The notes beneath the pieces were generated by a model, which worked only from the letters and a program-made list of their open reading frames with translations, was not told where the DNA came from and searched no databases. From the NCBI RefSeq assembly GCF_040869045.1, contig NC_090319.1:13720314-13784313 (forward strand): a stretch of 64,000 nucleotides of DNA, given 5' to 3'. Origin of the DNA: Eurosta solidaginis (taxonomy: Eukaryota > Arthropoda > Insecta > Diptera > Tephritidae). A program made the position numbers and the translations under genes. Positions 47,130 to 58,325 of the stretch are shown one piece after another (position 1 is the first letter of the stretch; each line of letters opens with the position of its first letter).

Positions 47130-47345
47130 TTTTTTTAGGGGATTTAAGGGCCGTGTAGAGCAATGTTTGCCAGCGAAACTTACAGCTTCTCCAACCCAAT
47201 TGTCAACCTCACCTCACGGAAGGAGGTAGTTCTATGGTCATGGTGCCATGTACCAGATTAATATCCCGCAAATAACCATCAACATCGATAAAAGTACCAA
47301 CAACCTTTGTGGGTTTTTTTTTATCTCTACAAAAAGATGGTAAAG
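47130..47345 (+). repeat. fragment of the CAA-tailed dispersed repeat
   Basis: CTTCTCCAACCCAATTGTCA and AACATCGATAAAAGTACC align with the copy at 25305-25560; diverged and truncated. Confidence 0.5.
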
Positions 47346-47980
47346 AGTTTTTTTTAAATAAATACGGAGGATGACAATCTAAGTGAGACTCAAGTAGAAG
47401 GGGGTGACGATTATATTTCATGACTACACGAATCGAGTTCGGTAATATTTTTATTAAATACTGAGGAAGTTGCGTTTTTATTTCATGACCTTGTTGTGGT
47501 GGGATTGTCCCGGTTAGAAAACGACGAGAAAAGTTGATAAATTCAAAGCAACATATCGCCTTCTAATTTGATATCAAAAGGCTCGGAGATGAGCTTCCTA
47601 AAGCTGATTGGCCTGGTTGTTGTTTTGCGAAAACACTAAAGGAAGGCACCGATATGGGTAGTCATTTGTCGGGTATGAATTCGGTACATTTCGGTACTAG
47701 CCCGACTGCAGGGGGAACGATTCTTATACCAATCGGGCCTCTGTGAATTTTTGTCGCTTATCGCTGAAATATTTTAAGCCCTTTACGCACTAGGGCAAGA
47801 GGACGAATCTAGTAGTTTTGCTAAACATCATTGAGCAAAGCCGCAGACCTTTGAAAAGGAAATTCGCAATTCTTTTTCAGGCGATTCTCTGCGGTTGAAC
47901 CGCCACTTTGTACTACTCTGCTGCTGTCGAGCTAGAATATTATTAACCACACTTCAACTTCGCTCCTGCGTATTTAGCAA
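47346..47980. other. unrecognised non-coding DNA
   Basis: Part of 47620-47780 (ACTAGCCCGACTGCAGGGGG) resembles the CAA-tailed repeat. No gene seen. Confidence 0.4.
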
Positions 47981-47983
47981 TGT

Positions 47984-48545
47984 GCTCCTTATATTGGTAT
48001 CAAGTTAAACGTGTCCAATAATTAGAAAAGTCTTCCTTCCAGATCAGAGTTATTGATACTGTTGGCGTTTTCTGTGTCGTATCACTGCCGTCTTCTCCTA
48101 ATGGTATCACTTGAGCGAGAAAATTAAAATAAATAAATATAAGGCGCGATAAGCTCCGAAGAGATTTTAGACCGAGCTTCTCTTCCAATTTGCGTCGTGT
48201 TCCTCTTAATTTTCCCTACAAATTGGCCGGAAGGGACCTACATGTTTTATGCGGATTCCGAACGGCATCTGCAAGGCAGATGAGCTTTCACTGAGAGCTT
48301 TTCATGGCAGATTGGTATCCTTATATTGGTATCAAGTTAAACGTGTCCAATAATTAGAAAAGTCTTCCTTCCAGATCAGAGTTATTGATACTGTTGGCGT
48401 TTTCTGTGTCGTATCACTGCCGTCTTCTCCTAATGGTATCACTTGAGCGAGAAAATTAAAATAAATAAATGTAAGGCGCGATAAGCTCCGAAGAGATTTT
48501 AGACCGAGCTTCTCTTCCAATTTGCGTCGTGTTCCTCTTAATTTT
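47984..48545 (-). repeat. 332-bp tandem duplication carrying SINE sequence
   Basis: CAAGTTAAACGTGTCCAATA at 48001 recurs at 48333, and the sequence runs in parallel for about 210 bp into the SINE tail and body (GGCGCGATAAGCTCCGAAGA at both). The first copy ends mid-SINE at TTTTCATGGCAG (48310) and continues straight into the second copy. Confidence 0.8.
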
Positions 48546-48715
48546 CCCGGCAGATTTACACTCGGAGCGCTTGCCAAACACTGCCGAGGGGCGACCCCGC
48601 TTAGAAAAATTTTCTTCTAATTGAAAAACCTTATTTCTAAATTTTTGATGTTGCTTTGCCCGGGGTTCGCACCCCGGTGTGGTAGGCGGAGCACGCATCA
48701 CACCACGGTGGCCGC
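48455..48715 (-). mobile_element. tRNA-derived SINE, internally deleted
   Basis: Minus-strand SINE like 40627-40983 but missing about 100 bp of the body between TCTTAATTTTCCC and GGCAGATTTACACTCGG. Head with GGGGTTCGCACCCC at 48662-48675. A few bases of the A-box region are also missing. Confidence 0.8.
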
Positions 48716-48800
48716 GAGAAATTAAATATGTACATATTAGTAGCTTTCTTGAAAATATTTGAAAGTTGTTTTTGGCGATGCACATTGAAAAGGTTTCAGG

Positions 48801-49371
48801 CAGGCATGCTTAACCAACGAACCGATATCATTTCGTTACGATTAAAAAATGACTTTGTTTCGTTTATTAACGTTAAGAACGTCAAATTAACGAAATGATT
48901 TTGTTTCGTTTTCTGCCATATCAAAACGAAATCAAATCGTTTATGTTGATTATTAATTTGAAACTATGCTGGCAAAGCTGATTGATGGCGGAGTCATTAA
49001 AGGTGAAAGCATTAGCCAAGCTGATTGCAACTTTTCTCATGAATTTTGACAGTCCGAACATTTCTCAGAGTATTTTTGACATTACCACCAGCGAACTACA
49101 CAAACAAATTACATGGAGTTTGTGTGTGTATGTCCGCTCGCTGTTAACACCTTACTGTTTCACCATGGCTATAGCATTGCCAGCACAATTCAAGCATAAA
49201 GTATCACGTTTTTGTTAACGTTTTTAACGTTAACGAAGGCTTTTCGTTTCGGTTAAAAACGAGATACAATTTATCTTGATAATTTCTTTATCGATAATAT
49301 TTCGAAGTGTTTCAACGGAAACGGTGGACATTTTTCGATAAACGATTAGCTTAACGTTAAGGTGCATCCCT
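48801..49371. mobile_element. foldback-type element related to the palindrome at 61581
   Basis: Starts CAGGCATGCTTAACCAACGA and continues with TTTCGTTACGATTAAAAAAT and TTTCGTTTATTAACGTTAAG, as in 61581-61800. It ends TTAACGTTAAGGTGCATCCCTG. Unlike the 220-bp relative it has a unique middle of about 350 bp (48955-49215). No target duplication is visible. Confidence 0.6.
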
Positions 49372-49839
49372 GGTATACATAATTGCTTGGGCAGTTTCCG
49401 CTGACTAAAGATGCCATGAACCGGTTCAAAACAAATTTTCTACACTCAAAAACTGTACCAATATGAAAATATAAAAGACAACCCTCGTATAAAGAAAGAG
49501 AGTAAAACACTCATTTGCTATAAGAATTTTATTATAGCAGCCGGCTACCGGCAACAAAAATCAAAATATTCTCTTTCCAATATTTCATTCCATAGTTTTC
49601 TGAGCGCATTATTCTCTCTCACAGCAAGATATGAACTCTAAAGGAAATCAAAGAGCGCAATTGACCAACCATTGCCGTAAGTTGGCCCTTTTGCTCCGAA
49701 GAGGCGAATACAAAGGGGTCTAAAATTCGCTTACTCAGCGGAATGAATACTAGCATAAATGTAGCCCATACGTATATATGTACATATATAAGTTTACCTA
49801 AATGTATATAAATAAGTAGGTACATTAGGCTGGTTCACA

Positions 49840-50200
49840 AAAAAGTTGCATTTCAATAAGCAGTCCTTGACTGTGGCACTGGTGAATTGCAGCAACACTG
49901 ATGGACAGAGGTCTGCCGAAAGGTGGAGATCCGTAGAAGGGGGGCTGACTAGTTTCATGATCAAAATCAGCATAATGAACCAAATAAAGCGCTACCAGCT
50001 TTCGAAACAACTGGATGGTACAATAACGCGATTTCAGAAAGGCTGCACGGAGTTGATCCACACCTTCAAAAACAAGAAGTTGAAGGTGGTGAGCAGAGCA
50101 CTGATCCCCACTATACCAAAGGCAAAGGTGCGGATACCACGTGTTGTGATGGCGGAGGGACGTTACACGCTGCACACTACAGCATGAAAACCCGAATATA
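49840..50200 (+). pseudogene. possible LINE ORF1 fragment (DUF4780-like)
   Basis: One frame reads GQRSAERWRSVEGGLTSFM, then KKLKVVSRALIPTIPKAKVR. This order resembles ORF1 proteins of fly non-LTR elements with a DUF4780 domain as I remember them. Too short for a firm assignment. Confidence 0.4.
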
Positions 50201-50689
50201 CCAAGACGGGATTGAAAGGTGCTTCATGTATCGCAACCCACGGAAGGGAGCCAGAACTACATCCTCCCAATGAAAAATTATAAACCTATTTTATTTTTAG
50301 TCAATAAGAGGATTCATAAAATGCTTATAGAAACTCAAAAAAAAAAACAACAAAAAAATGTGTAAATTAAAAAATTTCTCAAAACTGTATGAGTTAAACC
50401 CGTCATGTTAAGTGTTAAAATCACTATGACACGATTAATGTATGCCGAAAGGGAGCGCAGGGAAAAGCGCATGAGAAGCAGTGGCGACCAAATCACAGCG
50501 AAAATATGCTTTCATGATTTTTTTTTTTTTTAAAAGTTTGGAACCATGATGGAATTAATATTCAGATGTTCTCATCCCGTTGACGTTTTTTCTTATTAAG
50601 AGTTGGGTATCATATCCATATAACTGCCTTTGAATTGTACAACGATCGGAGTAGATTTTACTATACGTTTAAAAATGCAATATTTACAT

Positions 50690-51585
50690 TAGAGCTGCAA
50701 AAGTATCGATATAAATATTGATACATCGATACCAGGTTCGTGGTGCGATTATCGATGTTTTTGTCTAAATATCGAGTACTTTATTCCCATTTCTTATTCC
50801 TTTTTGTAGCGGCAGAATTACCAGCTTCTAAAACTTTGGTAAGACAAATAAAACATGAATAAATAAAATTACATAAATTATGTAAGATTTGCGTTTATTT
50901 TAGGTGAATACCTAACAAGTTGGTTGCTCTGATTATTGAAAAATTCTTACAAAAGTTTAATGTAAAATTTACGTAGATATACACGCAACAGAAGACAACA
51001 TTGAGTTTGAAGACAAAAATTGTACGAAGTACAAAGTCAAGCATTTGGACCCATTTTGACAAAATCAGTAATACTATTGCAAAAAATGTTATACTAGTGG
51101 TAATACGCCCAATTTGTTTCACCATCTAGAACGATCGCATACAACTGAAAATTTAGATTCACATAGCTCTCCAAATAAGATTAATTTTTATATAAAAAAC
51201 ATATGAAGATCCATCATCACGTAAAAGGCTTTTGCCAGCACCCTACTGGGGTTTAGCCGCCGCAGACGTTCGACCTTTTCCCATAGTGAATGACAAAGGG
51301 TGTCGTAACTTTGTATATACCCTCGCTTCGCTGTATAAGCTACCATCGCGGACAACTTTGCAGAATGTATTTTATGATCATTTCTAAGCTATGAAGATAA
51401 TATTACATATATATGTATACATGTATATATTATATTTACATAAATGTCCGATATATACTTGATATTGCTTTTAACTTGAGTAAGCGCTTTTCACTATAAC
51501 AAAAAATTCGATATATATCGCAATATATCGATACCCTCCCTCTTAAATATCGAGTATGCCGAATATCGATACTTTTGCAGCTCTA
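50690..51585. mobile_element. 896-bp terminal-inverted-repeat element, 8-bp target duplication
   Basis: Ends TAGAGCTGCAAAAGTATCGATA and TATCGATACTTTTGCAGCTCTA. Target duplication ATTTACAT at 50682-50689 and 51586-51593. The 8-bp duplication suggests hAT. ATCGATA motifs are dense just inside both ends. No transposase domain is recognised in the internal frames. Confidence 0.88.
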
Positions 51586-51593
51586 ATTTACAT

Positions 51594-54589
51594 AAGCCGC
51601 TAGCAGTATTTTTAAGAGAAAATGATTAACCTAACTTTGTACTCTCCAAAAGAATATAGAAAATATTTTGCCGAAAACTAAGTTTTAGGAGAAAATTTGT
51701 ACAAAAAATAAAGCAATCGAAGCGTAATACTTTTGTAATACAAGTAAATAGTGGAAAATAGAGCTGCCAAAATAGTGAGGTTATGTTGTTGACATTAGCC
51801 GTGGTTTTTTTTACACACGTATGCGTTTACGTTTGCGTGTAAAAAAACGCTTATCGCTTAGATAATGCTTAGGAGACTCATCTAGCGGCAGTGGTTAAAC
51901 AATTAGATACAGCACAGGGTGTACCGAAAAGCGGAGACAACTCTCTGATATATGCGTATTGAAATTTAGTGGTACTAATTTTATGCGCAGCAATTTCAGA
52001 GGTGTATTTAAAATTTGACGCTTCGCAGTCAATATAAAGTTTAAGCGTAAACGTCTATATATGTAAAAAAACACAGCTATTACCTTTATTATTGCATTAT
52101 ATTTAGAACAAAATGTGAACAAAAAAAGTTTATTCGACATGTGAGCCATTGTTTACTATATAGTTTGGCAGGTTAAGTAGAGGTTATGTTGCGAATAGAG
52201 TGGAAGGCAGTGGACTAGGCAGTCGAATGTCATATAATGAAGGAATGGTGTTCGGAGTTTTTTCAAAGCTAAAAAAAAAAATCATAAAAGCTTTAATATA
52301 AATAAAACCATTGTTTTAATAACAACAAACACGCCATATATATTCTGTATACATAAATTTGTAAGGATTATCTCACTTTAAAATTTGAATTAAATAATCA
52401 AAATTTTTTTTTGAAACTGAGTCGATAACTGTGCGTGTGAATGTGCGAATTTTCACCGATCAGCTGTTAGTTGCGCTACTTGGTAAAATTTACAATGATG
52501 TGAGCTTTTTGTGTCTGACATTTAAAAGTTTACCATATGGCTACTTTCTTCATAGTCAGTCGTTCATATATTATAAACTAGATATGTACATTCACTTGTT
52601 TTTTTTTTCTGAAATTCGGAACAACTCTTTAGTTTCAAAATAATTGATTACAACAAAAAATATAAATTTTCATTTTAAATTAATAATAATTTTTCATTCT
52701 TCATAAAAAATGGTGAAGGAAATTCACGTGGACATAGTAAACATTTTTTTGGCATCTGAGCTATCGGTGCCTGACAAACCTCACTGAACGCGCTACTATA
52801 GCACGTTATTCATCGATTATATCGTATTATGTTGTATCAATTGTGATAAAATCCGCTACTAACATTTTCATAGATTTTTCATCCTCACCGACTCTACTAA
52901 TTGTGAGCTCATCCATCAAGGAAGATAGTTCATCCGCATTAAACGACAATGTTGCACTCATGGAGTACGAGATATAGAGGTAAAGGGTTAAGAAAAGGAA
53001 ACGGCGTAAAAAACCGTCGAACGGCTTGGTGTGGTTATAGCGGAGCATGCCGAAGGTGCTCGCTTTAAGTCCATATATCTCCTCGGAGGTAAATCGCGCC
53101 AAGTATTTTTGTCTAATACGGCGGATGATGGCCACTTTCAAGATCTACGAATCGAGGTCCAAATTATGCTTGATATCTCTGCCCAAAATATTTATGTCCC
53201 AAGGATCAGACGGAAAAAAAGTTTATTGTGAATTTTTTTAAGGACCACCCTGATATGTGTAGATAATGGAGTAGTGATTTCTTTGTATGAAATTGAGCAG
53301 AGAGAAGAGCCTATCGCGGACATACCGTATTGCAAGAGAGCTCAGTTAATGGTGGCTACAATCCACCACAGATATTGCTCTTGTATGACTTCAGTTTTAT
53401 ACGAAACGCGTGAGCGACCAGTCATCGACGCGCAGATTTAGTAGGTCGTTCACAATAGTTGAAGGTTTGATTCGACTGAATTTGGCTAGCAGTTGTTATG
53501 CCGGTTTTTGGGTATCTGGTGCAAATTTTTCGAAGTGAATTTATGATGTTTTGTGAGCAAATGAATTTTTATTAGAAACACAAGTTAATAAAAGTAGGTA
53601 CAGCAGAGTTTGGTGTGTTGATTACTTAATAGAAATGTGGTTAAAATAACAGTACAACAAAAAAACAAGAATTTTTCGGCTTATATGTATGTCTGATACG
53701 TCCGACTGACTTCTACAATTTGTTGCTTCTTGCGCGTTATAGAATATATGTATGTACAAAAGAACAACTTGAATTTTTGTATGCATTATTGTTGTTGCGA
53801 AGTGAAATTGTTATAAATAGTGAGTGTATTTGGTGTATATATTTATTTTTTTACATACTCATTGCACAACGTATGACATGAAAATATGTTGAAGAAAAAA
53901 GTAAATTGAAGAGGGGGGTGAAAGAGCTGATGAAGTCGATTTGTATTGTAATTTTCTTTTAAAAATGAAATTACAGCAGTTGTCCTCCCATTTATTGCGT
54001 GCCGTATCATTACTTTATCGTTAAATGTGTTACTAAGCTGTTTGAAAAAAAAGAAAAAAATTCCATTGGAATTTTACGAGTGTAAACAATGCCACAAGTG
54101 TCTTAGCGCACATGCAACTAACCAAAGTTTTTAAGTACGAAGTAAACGAGCGTGATTTGAATGACACAAAAATTGCAACTTGTTTCAAAATTACATGTGT
54201 ACATACGCACATAACCTACTACAGACGACATATTTGCGTGCGTTTATTTATCTTACCTACTGATTTCTGCTTACTGCTAACAATAGAACAATTTTGTAAA
54301 TAAATTTAACCAACGCAGCGCCACATTAGACAATCGAAGCGCTTGTCGTGGCATTAACTCGTCTTCCAAAAGGTATGATATTCACGGTATAGCTAGACAC
54401 ATATACTATGAATGTATGCATGTATATACTAGTGTTCAACCGAATATTCGACGCGGATTTTGGGTAACCAATGATTCCCAAAATGAGATATCTTTAATAC
54501 CCAGTTGCAATAAATTGTATGCATACATGATGTATGTACGTATATATGTATGTATGCTAAATGCCAGAAAAAGCATGTAAGATTCATAT
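51594..54589. other. non-coding or unrecognised DNA
   Basis: About 3 kb without a recognised repeat end or gene. A minus-strand frame at 53141-52827 (104 residues) has a hydrophobic stretch FLRRFLFLTLYLYISYSMS but no family match I can support. GTTTACGTTTGCGTGTAAAA near 51827 is nearly complementary to GTTTAAGCGTAAACG near 52040. Confidence 0.4.
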
Positions 54590-56305
54590 TTTTAAACGGT
54601 TTTATTTAGCTTAACTTGACAGGCCGTCCGGCCGCACGGTGCACGAATTTTGTAATTAAAATTTTAGTAACTTCCTGATAAGCTACAAGCTTGAAACTTG
54701 GAATATAGTTCAGAACCCGTTGACAATGCAATAATGAGAAAAAAACTCCGATAGGTGGCGCATGGATCGAGATATTCAAAAAATCGTAATTGTGGTCCGA
54801 TTTGGCTCATATTTGGAGCAAATATTACGTACAGTCCGGTAGAAGTGACATCAAAATATTTTGGATTTCGAGGAGGGACAAGCATACGTAGCGCAGAGTG
54901 GCGCAAAGTCTTTGGAAGGATTATGTATTGAGGACTTAGATTGTAACAAATTGTCAGGAAAAAGTCCCTGTAATAATGAGTCACTAAAAGAACTAAATAA
55001 ATAAATGAAAGGCGCGATAACCTCCGAAGAGATCTAAGGCCGAGCTTCTCTTCCAATTTGCGTCGTGATCCTCTTGATTTTCCCTACAAATTGGCCGGAC
55101 GTGACCTACATGTTTTATGCCGTCTCCGAACGGCATCTGCAAGGCAGATGAGTTTTTCACTGAGAGCTTTTCATGGCAGAAATACACTCGGAGTGCTTGC
55201 CAAACACTGCCGGGGGCGACCCCGCTTAGAAAAATTGTCTTCTAAGTGAAAAACCTTATTTCTAAAATTTTGATGTTGCTTTCCCCGGGGTGTGGACCCA
55301 GGGCATACGGTGTGGTAGACGGAGCACGCTACCATCACACCACGGTGACCGCCGAACTGAACTAAATAGAATGAGAAATAATAGGCAATTAAATAAAGAC
55401 TAAAAACTTGAAAATAAAATAATTAAAAGAAAATTTTTAAGTTAAACGGTTTTATTGAAAACAATACTTACATTAATAATAATAATAAAAGCTAGAAAAT
55501 AATTAGGTTGGTCATAGGTACTAGTCATCACACTCCTAATCAATCTAGGGCGTTGATCAGTCAATTAAATAAAAGCGTTGCACGCGTCAAATTTCTGTTG
55601 GTAGTCATAAGTAAGACCAATTGAACCTTAATAAGGTTATGCTTCGCCTAACATTTTTAGAAAATTCACGCGCCCAACGCTGTTATTTAATTGTGTGATC
55701 AATGCACTAGACTGGTGAGGAGTGTGACGACTAGTACCTATGACCTACCTAATTATTTTCTAGCTTTTAGTATTATTATTACTATATGTAAGTATTGTTT
55801 TTAATAAAACTGTCCATTATTTCTCATTCTAGTTAGTTCATTTAGTGACTCATTATTACAAGGACTCTCCTGACAATTTGTTACAATCTAAGTCCTCAAT
55901 ACATAATCCTTCCAAAGACTTTACTCGACTCTGCGCCACGTATGTTTGTCCCTCCTCCAACTCAAAAATATTTTTTTGTCACTTCTACCGGACTGTATGT
56001 AATATTTGTTCCAAATATGAGTCAAATCGGACATCATATGTCGCTTTCTATTCTTGTATGTATGTATTATGTGTTCCAAATATGAGCCAAATCGGACCAC
56101 GAATACGATTTTTGTGAATATCTCAATCCTTGCGCCACCTAGCGGTGATTTTTCTTATTATTGCATTGTCATCGGGTTCTGAACTATATTCCAATTTTCA
56201 AGCTTGTAGCTTATCGGGAAGTTACTTAAATTTCAATTACAAAAAAAGTGCTGCCTGTCCACCCAGCCTGTCAAGTCAACCTAAATAAAACCGTTTAAAA
56301 AACAG
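54590..56305. mobile_element. 1.7-kb foldback element with long inverted arms, SINE in one arm
   Basis: Left end TTTTTAAACGGTTTTATTTAG and right end CTAAATAAAACCGTTTAAAA are inverted. Inside, TAACTTCC...GATAAGCTACAAGCTTG at 54668 mirrors CAAGCTTGTAGCTTATCGGG at 56199, TAGGTGGCGCA at 54752 mirrors TGCGCCACCTAGCGG at 56132, and TAATTAGGTTGGTCATAGGT at 55500 mirrors ACCTATGACCTACCTAATTA at 55735. The centre is near 55620. No transposase frame is seen. The mirror arms differ by substitutions, small gaps and the SINE. Confidence 0.85.
54998..55351 (-). mobile_element. tRNA-derived SINE inserted in the foldback left arm
   Basis: Full-length minus-strand SINE: AAATAAATGAAAGGCGCGAT at the left, tRNA-like head ending GGTGACCGCC at the right. 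GAACTAAATA occurs on both sides (about 54989 and 55356), the probable target duplication. The mirror arm at 55835-55860 lacks it, so the SINE came after the foldback formed. Confidence 0.85.
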
Positions 56306-56398
56306 GCGCAGCTGAAACCGACTTTTGCATCGCCGTTTCTGTGTAAAAATTTTAGGGGTCACTTTTTGTTTGGCATGTCGATATATTGTTTCGCAAGC

Positions 56399-56892
56399 TC
56401 TCATAACAGCAAAATGAAATCATACTGTACAAGTCACTTATCGGTCCCGGCCTGCTATATGGTGCAGAAGCATGGAGCATGACGACATCAGATGAAACGG
56501 CTCTGTGAGTGTTCAAGAGAAAAGTTCTTCGTAAGATTTATGGACCTCTACGCGCTGGCGATGGCGAGTACCGAATAAGATTTAATGATGAGCTGTACGA
56601 GCTATACGCAGACATCCACATAGTCCAGAGATTTAAAACGCATCGGCTGCGCTGGCTAGGCCATGTTATGCGAATGAAAGATGACGCTCCAACCAAGAAA
56701 GTATTTCTATCGGAACCCGCCTATGGGAGCATGGGTAGAGGGCGCGGCTCCCACTCCGTTGGAAGGACCAGGTGGGAAACGATTTAAAATCTCTTGGTGT
56801 GACCAATTGGCGCCGCTTGGCAGTGAGAAGGAGCAACTGGTTGGACGGCCATAACCGTTTAAACGGTTAAGCGCCAATTAAGTAAGTAAGCT
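56399..56892 (+). pseudogene. RTE-like LINE C-terminal region and 3' end
   Basis: A near-continuous frame: LLYGAEAWSM, stop (TGA in place of Cys at about 56507), then FKRKVLRKIYGPLRAGDGEY, NDELYELYADIHIVQR, HRLRWLGHVMRM and KKVFLSEPAYGSMGRGRG, the thumb and C-terminal region of RTE-type reverse transcriptases. The 3' end is AATTAAGTAAGTAAG. Confidence 0.75.
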
Positions 56893-57830
56893 CTCATAAC
56901 CTATCGGTATGCTTGCACGCATAACTTGAACATAAAAACCTTGCCCAATAGCAAGTGCAGGGCACGAGCACAGAACGTGCTCGATCGTTTCCTCCTCCAA
57001 CCCGCACTTCCTATATCTGCTATCACTAACCAAGCCTAATTTAAAGTCATGTGACGCCAGAAGGCAGTGTCCAGTCAGAATACCCGTCATGAGTCTACAG
57101 TCCTCTTTTTAATGATAGAAGCAACTTTGTTAGTCTAAGGTTGTAAGACCTACACATAATCTTCGACACTTTACAGCCCCGCGCTTGAACGCACGCCTTT
57201 CCCGCTTAGTCGATCATGTGCACCTCTCGCCTTCGCTTAATCTCGACCAGTCTAACTGGGACGTCTACGGAGCAAGCTTCCAGGGATGCGCCCTTTTTAG
57301 CTAGTTTGGCCCCTTTTTCATTTCCATCTATTCCCATATGCCCTGGGACCCAATATAGATGAATGATTCTCCCTGTCCCGATTCTCCCCAGAGATGCGGT
57401 GCTATGCGAAATTATTGCCTTAATTGCTGCTTGACTGTCAATATAAAGGTTAACACGGTTGCAGCTTAAGCTATTCTCTTCCAGGGTTTCTACTGCTTTG
57501 GTTACGGCTAATATTTCCGCTTGGAAAACGCTACAGTAATCAGGCAGCCTGTAGGATCTGCTTATTATCGGATTATCACAATATACCGCAGACCCTACTC
57601 CTTCCACTACTTTGGAACCATCTGTGTACACATGTATCGCCTCGTCCGCCATTTTTGCACCCTTGGGCCAACCGTCCACCGCTATTGTGGCCTTAAGGTC
57701 TCCCTCGAAGCGCAGATAGGGAATCAGGTAGTATGTTCGTCTTGTGATTGATGACGCTATACTGCTATGGCCATATGGTCGGCGCTCAAACTGCCCCGAG
57801 GCACCGAGCCTGGTTGCAGTTGTTAATGCT
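56893..57830 (-). pseudogene. I-type LINE RNase H and C-terminal region
   Basis: Minus-strand frame 57679-57206: IHVYTDGSKVVEGVGSAVY, CSVFQAEILAVTKAVE, YIDSQAAIKAI and WVPGHMGIDGNEKGAKLA, so the RNase H acidic residues D, E, D are in place, but NE(K)GA replaces the usual NE-x-AD and the last Asp is absent. A second frame 57090-56890 continues with a Cys-rich C-terminus (GLEEETIEHVLCSCPAL). At the left it abuts the RTE 3' end. Confidence 0.8.
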
Positions 57831-58325
57831 ATGTCCTTTATACAAGGGTTAATGAAGGTTTGAACATTTTGTGGGTAGTGTTAAACATTTTTCCTCAGTG
57901 AAAAAAAGAAAACAAAAGTACTAAAATCTTGATTACAGCCTAAAAAGAACTAAAATTGAAAAAAGATACCAGCGGACCGAATGGGGTTGGAAATAACCAT
58001 TTTTGGTCCAAATGCACCAAAGTGGCAACCGTGCTTAGTAACATTGGGTTTATCAAGCAGTACTTCCGCTGTTCACTATTATATCAATATTAATATTTGT
58101 ATTTAATTAGCGAGACATGCTCATATTATTTTATACAATTGTTTTTGTTATTGATGTTAGGGAAAAATCATACATATTATTTCTAATTGCTGTTCATTTT
58201 TCGCTCTTATTTGGAATCTAAATCTATAAATAAAGTTTTGGTTGTAAAGATGGAGATTCGGGCTATTAGCAAGTTTTGGGCAATTTTGGTCTTAGAGCTT
58301 TTGTTTAGCTATATTTTATTAAAAT
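57831..58325. other. AT-rich non-coding DNA
   Basis: No repeat boundary or gene recognised. Confidence 0.5.

Noticed and set aside
52827..53141. 104-codon minus-strand frame considered as a chemoreceptor fragment
   Set aside because: One hydrophobic stretch is not enough; no conserved receptor motif could be identified.
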